Positions 34,635 through 42,085 of a stretch of DNA of 64,000 bases are shown here, piece after piece. Source of the stretch: Lunatimonas salinarum (GTDB taxonomy: Bacteria; Bacteroidota; Bacteroidia; Cytophagales; Cyclobacteriaceae); contig NZ_JACVCV010000018.1 of the NCBI RefSeq assembly GCF_017811155.1, positions 1 to 64,000 of the forward strand. The letters run 5' to 3'. The notes below the pieces were generated by a model that saw only the letters and a list, made by a program, of their open reading frames with translations, did no database searches and was not told the DNA's origin. A program made the position numbers and the translations under genes. How positions within the stretch are numbered: position 1 is the first letter of the stretch; each line of letters starts with the position of its first letter.

Positions 34635-34996
34635 GTTCGAGGATTTGGGGAGACATACTTTAAAAGGCGTTGTTTGCTTTCATCGGATCGAGCTAACTGC
34701 AAATCCGTCATAGATCGTGCTGAGATACGTCCATTTCCATCATCTAATGAGTGTACCGTTACAAACCACAAATGAGCAATAGCCGCTTGCAAAACAGGAT
34801 CAACATCAATTTTAGCGTTGAACCAATCGAAAAGGGTTTCCATTTCCTGAGCAACTATTTCTGATTGAGGAGCTTCAAAATGAACTCGTTTCTATCCCAC
34901 GGCACCAGAAACGATTTGCATAGCACCTGTCTCTCTCCATGACCCCACAGAAATTTTATGCATGCCCTCAGGTGAATTGGAAGAGTTTCCCTCCGT
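34613..34996 (-). pseudogene. Fic family protein, degenerate internal fragment
   Basis: On the minus strand one frame reads as the middle of a Fic protein of the DUF4172 kind: GMHKISVGSWRETGAMQIVS, GAVG, an in-frame TAG at 34892-34894, then KRVHFEAPQSE, EMETLFDWFNAKID, AAIAHLWFVTV and the catalytic loop HSLDDGNGRISAR. The canonical loop is HPFxDGNGR followed by xxR; here Pro-Phe is Ser-Leu and one residue is inserted before the arginine. The C-terminal part is replaced by unrelated sequence overlapping the hsdS fragment, and the N-terminus ends at a stop near 34997, close to the atp terminator. Fic enzymes AMPylate proteins; this one is dead. Confidence 0.75.
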
Positions 34997-35012
34997 TTAG
35001 AAAGTCCCCAAC

Positions 35013-35048
35013 AAAAAACCCCACCGGAAGTTAAGCATTCCAGTGGGG
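35013..35048 (-). terminator. Rho-independent terminator of the atp operon
   Basis: An 11-bp stem CCCCACYGGAA / TTCCRGTGGGG (35019-35029 with 35038-35048, one G-T pair, eight-base loop). On the minus strand it runs into six T (35013-35018). It lies 30 bp after the atpG stop. Confidence 0.9.
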
Positions 35049-35077
35049 TGGTTGTAGGTGTTTTATACGGAACGAAA

Positions 35078-35953
35078 TTAATCGCTGCTTTCCAGCGCCT
35101 CTGCACCGGCCACGATCTCCAGGATCTCGTTGGTGATGGCTGCCTGACGAGTACGGTTGTAGACCAGTTTCAATTGCTTGAGCAGGTCGTTGGCGTTTTC
35201 GGTCGCCTTATCCATCGCCGTCATCCGTGCCCCGTGCTCCGAAGCATTGCTGTCGAGAATGGCTTTGTAAAATTGAATTTTCAGCGAGTTGGGAACCAGT
35301 TCCTCGATGATATATTCCCTAGAAGGCTCCACGATGTAGTCCTGCTGATTTGCACCTGTTTCCACCAAATCGTTTTGCTCGATGGGCAAAAACTGCTCAG
35401 CCTTGACCACTTGGGTTGCCACGTTTTTAAACTCGTTATACACGATAATTACTTTGTCAAAGCTGCCGGATTCAAAGGCATTCATTGCATGCTCCGCGGC
35501 CACCTTTACCCGGTCAAAAGAGACGTCTGCAAAAAGCAATGCATAATCGTCTATAAGTGGATAATCACGTTTCTTAAAGTAGTCGAACGCCTTTTTTCCG
35601 ATAGGCATCACCGTAATCTGCTTACCTGCGTAAGTCGTTTCCAACTCGAGGGAGGTCGCTTTGATGACGTTGGAATTGAACGCGCCGCAAAGACCTTTAT
35701 CGGAAGTGATGGGTACAAACAGAACCTTCTCTACCTGTCGCTGCTGTGCATATACGATATCCGTGCTGCCCTCAGATCCTGAGGAAATATTGTTGAGTAT
35801 AGCGGTCAGCTTTTGGGAATAGGGCCTCATTTGGACAATTTTATCCTGTGCCCTCCGCAATTTCGCCGCAGCGACCATCTTCATAGCTTTGGTAATCTGC
35901 TGCGTGGAGCTGACCGAATTGATTCTTTCTTTTACTTCCTTAAGGTTCGCCAT
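35078..35953 (-). CDS. atpG: ATP synthase F1 gamma subunit
   Basis: A 291-residue gamma subunit, the central rotor shaft of F1. The N-terminal coiled coil is MANLKEVKERINSVSSTQQI followed by TKAMKMVAAAKLRRAQ, and the conserved C-terminal helix is LKLVYNRTRQAAITNEILEI. The phrase LCGAFNSNV marks the globular Rossmann-like part. It is the last gene of the atp operon, 44 bp after atpA and followed by a strong terminator. No atpD or atpC comes after it, unlike the order in many other bacteria. Confidence 0.97.
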   Translation of the reverse strand: MANLKEVKERINSVSSTQQITKAMKMVAAAKLRRAQDKIVQMRPYSQKLTAILNNISSGSEGSTDIVYAQQRQVEKVLFVPITSDKGLCGAFNSNVIKATSLELETTYAGKQITVMPIGKKAFDYFKKRDYPLIDDYALLFADVSFDRVKVAAEHAMNAFESGSFDKVIIVYNEFKNVATQVVKAEQFLPIEQNDLVETGANQQDYIVEPSREYIIEELVPNSLKIQFYKAILDSNASEHGARMTAMDKATENANDLLKQLKLVYNRTRQAAITNEILEIVAGAEALESSD

Positions 35954-35997
35954 GATCGTTTACTGTGCCCTTGATATAGGTTTATCCCCGAGAGGAA

Positions 35998-37578
35998 TTA
36001 AGCTGACGCATATTTGGGTGCCAATTCTGCCGTAGCTTTCTTTAACAAATCGCCGGCAGTATCCAAGTCTCCCTTACGGATAGCGGCAAGCGCATCCCCA
36101 TATTGTGCGTTTACCAAGTTATAGAAATCCGCTTCGAAAGCCTTTACTTTCTCCACCGGGATCATGTCAAGGAATCCTTTGGTAGATAGGTAGATGATCG
36201 CCACCTGTAGTTCCACACGTACGGGGGAGTATTGCTTTTGCTTGAGGATTTCTTGGTTTCTCCTACCCCTTTCGATGGTTCGTTTGGTAGTTGGATCCAA
36301 GTCGGAGCCGAATTTAGAGAAGGCTTCCAATTCGCGGAATTGGGCCTGATCCAGTTTCAACGTACCGGCTACCTTTTTCATTGCCTTGATCTGCGCATTA
36401 CCTCCAACGCGGGATACGGAGATACCCACGTTGATGGCGGGCCGAATACCGGAGTTGAACAGGTTGGTTTCCAAAAATATTTGTCCATCCGTAATTGAAA
36501 TCACGTTGGTAGGAATATAGGCAGACACGTCACCGGCTTGTGTTTCGATGATCGGAAGGGCTGTAAGCGACCCACCACCTTTTACCAAGGGTCTCAGGGA
36601 CTCCGGAAGGTCGTTCATCTGCTTGGCTATCTCGTCTGAAGCGTTGATCTTCGCTGCGCGCTCCAATAACCTGGAGTGTAGGTAAAACACGTCACCAGGA
36701 TAAGCTTCTCGTCCCGGAGGCCTTCTCAATAGAAGGGATACCTCCCGGTAAGCCACCGCCTGCTTAGAAAGGTCATCGTATACTACCAAGGCCGGTCTAC
36801 CGGTATCGCGGAAAAACTCCCCGATGGCCGCACCTGTAAACGGCGCAAAAAACTGCATAGGCGCAGGATCAGCTGCCGCCGCACTCACGATCACAGTGTA
36901 TGGAAGCGCGCCTCCTTTTTCCAAGGCTGCTACCACGTTCGCCACAGTAGAGGCTTTTTGACCTACCGCTACGTAGATACAGAATACCGGCTCTCCTTTA
37001 TCGTAAAACTCCTTTTGGTTCAGAATGGTATCGATGGCGACCGCAGTCTTTCCTGTCTGACGGTCACCGATGATCAATTCCCGCTGCCCTCTACCGATTG
37101 GAATCATCGCATCAATGGACTTAATCCCTGTCTGAAGTGGCTCGTTAACCGGCTGACGGTAGATTACCCCGGGAGCTTTGCGTTCCAGAGGCATTTCATA
37201 AAGCTCACCGGCGAGGGGTCCTTTACCATCTATAGGCATTCCCAAGGTATCCACCACACGGCCCAGCATTCCTTCACCAACCTTGATAGAGGCAATTTGT
37301 CGGGTTCTTTTGACAGTATCTCCCTCTTTTACGACCTTGGAATCGCCAAACAACACTGCACCGACGTTGTCTTCCTCCAGGTTCAACACCATGGCCTTCA
37401 TGCCGCTTTCAAACTCAATCAATTCACCGGCCTGGGCTTTGGAAAGTCCATAGATACGGGCAACACCATCACCTACTTGAAGGACGGTACCCACTTCTTC
37501 CAGTTCCGCTTGAGTCCTGGCTCCGGAAAGCTGTTCTTTCAGGATAGCCGAAACTTCATCAGGTCTTACATTTGCCAT
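35998..37578 (-). CDS. atpA: ATP synthase F1 alpha subunit
   Basis: A 526-residue alpha subunit, the non-catalytic nucleotide-binding subunit of F1. It has the N-terminal beta-barrel ([20 protein letters not shown]), Walker A GDRQTGKT, the ATP synthase alpha/beta signature region [14 protein letters not shown] with its conserved arginine, and the helical C-terminal domain. Length is normal. It lies between atpH (33 bp upstream) and atpG. Confidence 0.98.
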   Translation of the reverse strand: MANVRPDEVSAILKEQLSGARTQAELEEVGTVLQVGDGVARIYGLSKAQAGELIEFESGMKAMVLNLEEDNVGAVLFGDSKVVKEGDTVKRTRQIASIKVGEGMLGRVVDTLGMPIDGKGPLAGELYEMPLERKAPGVIYRQPVNEPLQTGIKSIDAMIPIGRGQRELIIGDRQTGKTAVAIDTILNQKEFYDKGEPVFCIYVAVGQKASTVANVVAALEKGGALPYTVIVSAAAADPAPMQFFAPFTGAAIGEFFRDTGRPALVVYDDLSKQAVAYREVSLLLRRPPGREAYPGDVFYLHSRLLERAAKINASDEIAKQMNDLPESLRPLVKGGGSLTALPIIETQAGDVSAYIPTNVISITDGQIFLETNLFNSGIRPAINVGISVSRVGGNAQIKAMKKVAGTLKLDQAQFRELEAFSKFGSDLDPTTKRTIERGRRNQEILKQKQYSPVRVELQVAIIYLSTKGFLDMIPVEKVKAFEADFYNLVNAQYGDALAAIRKGDLDTAGDLLKKATAELAPKYASA

Positions 37579-37611
37579 TCTTATATCGAATTATTTGTAT
37601 ACTAGTATCAA

Positions 37612-38172
37612 TTAAAATTTCTTCTCGTACAGGTTCTCTGTGAAGTCCAACCTTAACTTGCGCAACTTGCTATGAATCGACTCATCCAACTGCCGGTCAT
37701 CTACTTTAAGCACGAAACCACCAATCAACTTCGGGTTCACTTTTTCGATCAGCTCTACCTGTTTCTTTCCGGATACCTCTTTTACAATCTCCACAAACCG
37801 GGTGCGAAGTTCCTTGTCGATGTTAAACGTAGTGGTAACCTCTGCCAGTTGGATACCCATCTGAATGTTGTATTGGCGGTGAAATTCACGGGCCATGGCA
37901 GGGAGGAAGGACTCCCTTCCCTTTTGGGACACCAGCTTCACAAAGGTAAGGGTCAGCTCAGATGCGCTGCTTTTGAGAATAGACTCCAATACGGTGAGCT
38001 TTTTGTCAGAACTCACTATCGGGCTTTTTAGCATGCCCGCCAGCTCCGGATGGGCTGCTTCCAGCTCAAGGAGGCGGGTCATGTCCTGATGGACCTGTTC
38101 TAAAATGCCTTTTTCGACAGCGAGTTCGAGGAGAGACTTTGCATATCGGGAGGCGACTCTAAATTCAGACAT
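37612..38172 (-). CDS. atpH: ATP synthase F1 delta subunit
   Basis: A 186-residue delta (OSCP-type) subunit linking the b-stalk to the top of F1. The N-terminal helical domain begins SRYAKSLLELAVEKG, and the C-terminal domain has the family motif NPKLIGGFVLKVDDRQLDES. Three bases separate it from atpF upstream. Confidence 0.96.
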   Translation of the reverse strand: MSEFRVASRYAKSLLELAVEKGILEQVHQDMTRLLELEAAHPELAGMLKSPIVSSDKKLTVLESILKSSASELTLTFVKLVSQKGRESFLPAMAREFHRQYNIQMGIQLAEVTTTFNIDKELRTRFVEIVKEVSGKKQVELIEKVNPKLIGGFVLKVDDRQLDESIHSKLRKLRLDFTENLYEKKF

Positions 38173-38175
38173 GCG

Positions 38176-38670
38176 TTAGTTAAGTTTAATTTCCTTTACG
38201 AATTCTTCGACCAATTTCTTTTGCTCAGGCTCAGCCGATAACTTCTGGCGCATCAGTTTCTCTGCGATCAGCAGGGACATTTCCGCGACCTGGATTTTGA
38301 CATCCGTGAGGGCTGCTTCCTTTTCTGTCTGAATTTGTGCTTTGGCTTCTGCTATCATCTTTGCCTCTACTTGAGAAGCGGCTGCCGTAGCTTCTTCCAT
38401 GATTTTCGCCGCATACTCGTTGGCCGATTTTAATATTTCGTCCCGCTCGATTCTGGCTTCCTGAAGGATTTTCTCGTTTTCAGCCACTAGGCTTGCCATC
38501 TCTTTTCTGGCTTGCTCAGCTGACAAAAGTGCGGTTTCGATGGTCCCCTCCCTTTCTTCCAATGCAGAAAGGATCGGCTTCCAGGCGTATTTGGCCAGGA
38601 TAATGAATAGAATGGCAAAGCCTATTGTTTGCCAAATAATCAAACCTAAATCAGGACTAATCAGATCCAT
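38176..38670 (-). CDS. atpF: ATP synthase F0 b subunit
   Basis: A 164-residue b subunit. One N-terminal transmembrane helix (LGLIIWQTIGFAILFIILAK) is followed by WKPILSALEEREGTIE and a long charged, alanine-rich coiled coil. It forms the peripheral stalk as a dimer. Only one b-type gene is present, so a homodimer is expected. It lies 70 bp after atpE. Confidence 0.97.
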   Translation of the reverse strand: MDLISPDLGLIIWQTIGFAILFIILAKYAWKPILSALEEREGTIETALLSAEQARKEMASLVAENEKILQEARIERDEILKSANEYAAKIMEEATAAASQVEAKMIAEAKAQIQTEKEAALTDVKIQVAEMSLLIAEKLMRQKLSAEPEQKKLVEEFVKEIKLN

Positions 38671-38740
38671 AACGCTATATTTCTTCTTGTTTGTTCAATG
38701 TGAAAAGAGGGACTGGCCTATCGCCAATCCCCCATTGTTT

Positions 38741-38998
38741 TTAGAAAGTAAGGTTACCGTTCAATGCAATCAGTAGACATACTACCACTGCAAAAAGGGA
38801 AACCACCTCAATAAGAGCTGCGATAATCAGCATGGCAGTCTGGATTTTTCCAGCAGCCTCTGGCTGACGTGCAATTCCTTCCATGGCTTGTCCGCCGATA
38901 CGACCGATACCAAGACCTGCGCCTATCGCTACAATTCCGGCACCAATACCCGCACCCATAAGTGCAAAACCGGCAGTCAATAATAATGAAGTTAACAT
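38741..38998 (-). CDS. atpE: ATP synthase F0 c subunit
   Basis: An 85-residue hairpin of two transmembrane helices with the polar loop ARQPEA. Helix 1 is the glycine-rich [18 protein letters not shown]; helix 2 carries the ion-binding carboxylate E64 in [13 protein letters not shown]. The Gln/Glu and Ser/Thr ligands typical of Na+-type rings are not evident near E64, so proton coupling is likely (inference). Confidence 0.97.
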   Translation of the reverse strand: MLTSLLLTAGFALMGAGIGAGIVAIGAGLGIGRIGGQAMEGIARQPEAAGKIQTAMLIIAALIEVVSLFAVVVCLLIALNGNLTF

Positions 38999-39041
38999 AG
39001 GTGTGATTTATTTATGAATAATTGAACAAAGAAATTCCAAA

Positions 39042-40073
39042 TCAATGGTGATCATCATGTGCATGTTCGGCCACCGCGGCTCCGATATACATCGCAGAGA
39101 ACAAGGTAAACACATAGGCCTGTATGGTAGCCACCAGCAATTCAATGATATTGATAAATACCACCATTAGCGTACTCGCTACACCCACAGCATAGGATTC
39201 GAAAACGAAGATCAATCCTATAAAGCTCAATATCACGATGTGTCCTGCTGTGATAGCCACAAATAATCGGACGGTAAGTGCAAAGGGCTTGGTGAATAGA
39301 CCGATAATTTCTACCGGCACGATGATTAGCAACAGCGGTAAAGGAACACCTGGCGTCGCCACCACGTGCTTCCAATAGGCCTTGTTTCCATTCAAATTGG
39401 TCACTAAGAACGTGATAATGGCCAAAGTCACTGTCACGGCGATATTCCCTGTGAGGTTAGCCGCACCTGGCATTAGTCCCAAGAGATTTCCTATCCATAT
39501 GAAGAAAAACAACGTCAGGAGGTAAGGAGTAAACTTCTTGTATTTTGGACCGATATTAGGTATGGCGATTTCGTCCCTTACGAAAATAACAATGGGCTCC
39601 ACAAAGGATGCGATTCCCTTGGGGGCCTTGTTGGGGTTATTTTTGTAATGTTTTGAAGCGGATAAAAGCAAATAAAGTGAAATACCCAAAACCAAAAAGA
39701 GCATGGCCACGTTTTTGGTAATAGAAAGATCGATGAAGGACCGGCTTTCATCTAGTGCCTGTAGTTTGTCATGATCATCTATAAGATAGCCATTATGTTC
39801 TTTTCCAAAATGGTGGGTTTCCGGATCTAAGAAGTCGGTGGAAGAATAAAATTCAAAGCCCCTGTCGGAGGAATAAATGATGACAGGAAGTGGTAGTGTG
39901 ATGTGGGTATGACCTATGGTAGCGAAGTGCCATTCATGGGAATCCTTGATATGGTGCATGATGAAACTTGTCTTGTCTTCATCTTCACCGGAAGCAGCTA
40001 TTGCCTGTGCCGAAAACGCCAGAAAAAACACTGACAATAAGGCAGTTAAGCATACAAATTTGCGGATCATCAA
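39042..40073 (-). CDS. atpB: ATP synthase F0 a subunit
   Basis: A 343-residue a subunit, longer than the usual 240-270 because it begins with a cleavable signal peptide (ALLSVFFLAFSAQAIA) and a histidine-rich periplasmic extension of about 95 residues before the first helix; this is usual for Bacteroidota. The proton-channel helix has the essential arginine in LTVRLFVAITAGH. The C-terminus is also histidine-rich (EHAHDDHH). It lies 43 bp upstream of atpE. Confidence 0.96.
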   Translation of the reverse strand: MMIRKFVCLTALLSVFFLAFSAQAIAASGEDEDKTSFIMHHIKDSHEWHFATIGHTHITLPLPVIIYSSDRGFEFYSSTDFLDPETHHFGKEHNGYLIDDHDKLQALDESRSFIDLSITKNVAMLFLVLGISLYLLLSASKHYKNNPNKAPKGIASFVEPIVIFVRDEIAIPNIGPKYKKFTPYLLTLFFFIWIGNLLGLMPGAANLTGNIAVTVTLAIITFLVTNLNGNKAYWKHVVATPGVPLPLLLIIVPVEIIGLFTKPFALTVRLFVAITAGHIVILSFIGLIFVFESYAVGVASTLMVVFINIIELLVATIQAYVFTLFSAMYIGAAVAEHAHDDHH

Positions 40074-40088
40074 CTTCTTTTGTTTTGC

Positions 40089-40475
40089 CTATTTCAAATG
40101 AAGGCGCAAATTAGTTATTAAGCTGTATATATCAAACAATAAGTACAACAAATAAATTATAAAGAAATTAACAACAAACCAAAGTAAATTCTCATCTTCC
40201 CCCCATAAAAGCACAAAAACAAACAGCAGACTGACAATTAATCTGAAAACCGTGCTACCTAAGATTATAGATACAGAATTTAATTTGTCGTTTTTTAATA
40301 AATGTATTGAAAATATGCCAGTTAGCCCTGTCAATATCGCAAAGAATACCGTGATAGTCCATACCTGAGGGTGCATCCATGGACCGGGCAAAAGCCACTG
40401 AAGGGCTGCAATCATCAAGCAAAGTAACCCGGTAAATACCCCCAATTGAATAAGCAAGGTTTTATACGATTTCAT
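40089..40475 (-). CDS. Small four-helix membrane protein in the atp operon
   Basis: A 128-residue protein with four hydrophobic segments (about 8-27, 36-57, 68-92 and 98-118) and a basic C-terminus. It lies between the atpZ-like gene and atpB, the place held in other bacteria by atpI, whose product also has four helices and helps assemble the c-ring. No AtpI signature is readable, so the equivalence is positional. It is co-directional with 14-15 bp gaps on both sides. Confidence 0.8.
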   Translation of the reverse strand: MKSYKTLLIQLGVFTGLLCLMIAALQWLLPGPWMHPQVWTITVFFAILTGLTGIFSIHLLKNDKLNSVSIILGSTVFRLIVSLLFVFVLLWGEDENLLWFVVNFFIIYLLYLLFDIYSLITNLRLHLK

Positions 40476-40489
40476 GAGGCAGCGTTGGA

Positions 40490-40708
40490 CTAGTTACGGT
40501 CTGTAGGAAGGCTTTTGAATAATTGATAAAAGGCAATCAGCGTACCCAAAAAAGAGCCCGTCAATAACCAAACGGGAAAACTATAAGTCGTATTGTCATC
40601 CAATCGATGCCCGAGGTATCCTCCCAGTCCTATCAGGGCCATCATTTGAAAGGCCAATCCGATGAAGCGGACATAACCTGGGGTATCTTTTTCGCGGGGT
40701 ATTTTCAA
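40490..40708 (-). CDS. AtpZ/AtpI family protein
   Basis: A 72-residue protein with two transmembrane helices, matching the short AtpZ/AtpI family: YVRFIGLAFQMMALIGLGGY, GHRLDD, WLLTGSFLGTLIAFYQL. AtpZ-type proteins lie at the head of atp operons and have been linked to ion (Mg2+/Ca2+) supply and F0 assembly. It lies 26 bp after the bactofilin gene. Confidence 0.85.
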   Translation of the reverse strand: MKIPREKDTPGYVRFIGLAFQMMALIGLGGYLGHRLDDNTTYSFPVWLLTGSFLGTLIAFYQLFKSLPTDRN

Positions 40709-40734
40709 GTAAGTGAGTACTTAATCGCTGCGGG

Positions 40735-41103
40735 TCATTCGGATCTATCTCCCATATGGCATTTGCCGTTTAGTTCCGCACCGTTTTCAATAATGAGTTT
40801 CTTTGTATAGATATCACCTAATATAACGGCAGTCTTTTTTAGGTAAAGGGCACCATTGCATCGGATCTCGCCTTTCACATGTCCGGCAATTTCTATTTCC
40901 TTGGCTGATAGGTTTCCATGCACCTCGGCCGAATCGCCCACAATGATTTTATTTTGGGATTCCAGAGATCCTTCTACCGTACCCTCCACCCGAATATTTC
41001 CCGGAGTGGCAATGTTCCCGACAATGACCGTTCCCGCAGCTACTAGGTTGCTGGAACTGACCATCTCCGTAGCATTAAGCTTATCTTCCTTATTAGTTGC
41101 CAT
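40735..41103 (-). CDS. Bactofilin (polymer-forming cytoskeletal protein)
   Basis: A 122-residue bactofilin counted from the ATG at 41103 (MATNKEDKLN); the frame extends to 41157 inside the M23 gene, but that start overlaps the neighbour and is not family-like. The core has the six-residue periodic right-handed beta-helix pattern: VIVGNIATPGNIRVEGTVEG, then SAEVHGNLSAKEIEIAGHVK and AVILGDIYTKKLIIENGAEL. Bactofilins polymerise without nucleotide and position cell-wall enzymes. It is 2 bp from the stop of the M23 peptidase gene, a pairing known from other bacteria (for example CcmA with Csd1 in Helicobacter). The atp genes follow 26 bp downstream. Confidence 0.93.
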   Translation of the reverse strand: MATNKEDKLNATEMVSSSNLVAAGTVIVGNIATPGNIRVEGTVEGSLESQNKIIVGDSAEVHGNLSAKEIEIAGHVKGEIRCNGALYLKKTAVILGDIYTKKLIIENGAELNGKCHMGDRSE

Positions 41104-41105
41104 AG

Positions 41106-41975
41106 TTAGTCGAACGTAATGAATTCCTGCGGATTCAAGGGGTTGCCTTTGTACCAAAGTTCTAAATGCAAATGCTGTCCCGTGGTCAGTTCACCGGTAT
41201 TCCCTATGATGGCCACGATCTCTCCTCCCCGCACGGCATCACCTACCGACTTCAATATTACTGAATTATGTTTGTAAATTGAAATCAGCTCATTCGAATG
41301 CTGTATTCCCACCACATAGCCGGTTTCCAAAGTCCAAGAGGCGAAAATAACCGTTCCCTCGGCGATGGCTTTGATAGGTTCATTTTCTGCAGCTACGATA
41401 TCTACACCAAAATGATTGCTTGACGGTGTATAACCGCTTACTACCACCCCTTTCAGCGGGGGAAAGAAATAGGTATCGGCAAAGGCACTGTTGTTTATTC
41501 GACCAAAACTGGTTTCATCCAGTGGCATGCTTTCAAATTCACTGATAACACTCAGCGTAGCTTCACTGTACTTATAAAGGTCGATTTCACTTCGGTTTAC
41601 CTCCAGTTGGGCCGGTTCCTGATTGATGAGCGTATCCTCGGGCATTTCACCTCCGGAGATAATTTGCTGTATGTTTTTCACATAGCGATCTTTCGCCTGA
41701 ACCTCCATAATGAGTGAATCCACTACTTCGGACAGCTGATAGATCCGTGCGGTATTCTCAGACTCAATATACGCTGGGTCAAACCAACGGGCCAGCAACG
41801 TCTTGGAAAGCATCAATGATATGCCAAATGAGGTAATGAGCAACAAAAACAACAATAAAGCGATCCTTATTTTCGTAATACTGATAGAGGTGATTACAGA
41901 AAAATCCTCCTCTCTTCGGATCACGAAAAGAAATTTTGTCTCTATCCAATCGTTTAATTTCTGTTTGAAGCTCAA
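41106..41975 (-). CDS. Membrane-anchored M23 family metallopeptidase
   Basis: A 289-residue protein: a cytoplasmic N-terminus of about 35 residues, one transmembrane helix (36-57), a helical periplasmic linker, and an M23/LytM domain at about 175-285. Zinc ligands are H188 and D192 in NHFGVD and H270 in GQHLHLE, with H268 as the catalytic histidine, so the active site is complete. It would cut peptidoglycan cross-bridges or stems. It is probably guided by the bactofilin encoded next to it. It starts the run of genes that continues into the atp operon and diverges from sprE over 110 bp. Confidence 0.93.
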   Translation of the reverse strand: MSFKQKLNDWIETKFLFVIRREEDFSVITSISITKIRIALLLFLLLITSFGISLMLSKTLLARWFDPAYIESENTARIYQLSEVVDSLIMEVQAKDRYVKNIQQIISGGEMPEDTLINQEPAQLEVNRSEIDLYKYSEATLSVISEFESMPLDETSFGRINNSAFADTYFFPPLKGVVVSGYTPSSNHFGVDIVAAENEPIKAIAEGTVIFASWTLETGYVVGIQHSNELISIYKHNSVILKSVGDAVRGGEIVAIIGNTGELTTGQHLHLELWYKGNPLNPQEFITFD

Positions 41976-42055
41976 GTTAGGTGCGTTTGTATGATCTTAG
42001 GAAGTGCAAAAATAGGATATTAATGGAAGTCTTTACATATTTATTTTAAAAGAGG

Positions 42056-42062
42056 TAATTTG
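42056..42062 (+). promoter_or_regulatory. Possible -7 element for sprE/porW
   Basis: TAATTTG is close to the Bacteroidota -7 consensus TAnnTTTG (one spacer base short). CTTTAC lies about 20 bp upstream at the -33 place. It would give a leader of under 20 nt before the TTG start at 42086. Confidence 0.3.
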
Positions 42063-42085
42063 CAGGCACTTAAACCCGACCGAAG

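Noticed and set aside
34420-34656. 78-codon minus-strand frame over hsdS
   Set aside because: Antisense shadow of the hsdS fragment.
34855-35106. 83-codon minus-strand frame over the Fic remnant and atp terminator
   Set aside because: It runs through the terminator hairpin into atpG; a different frame gives recognisable Fic sequence.
35048-35782. 244-codon plus-strand frame over atpG
   Set aside because: It begins in the atp terminator and lies antisense to atpG; no motif.
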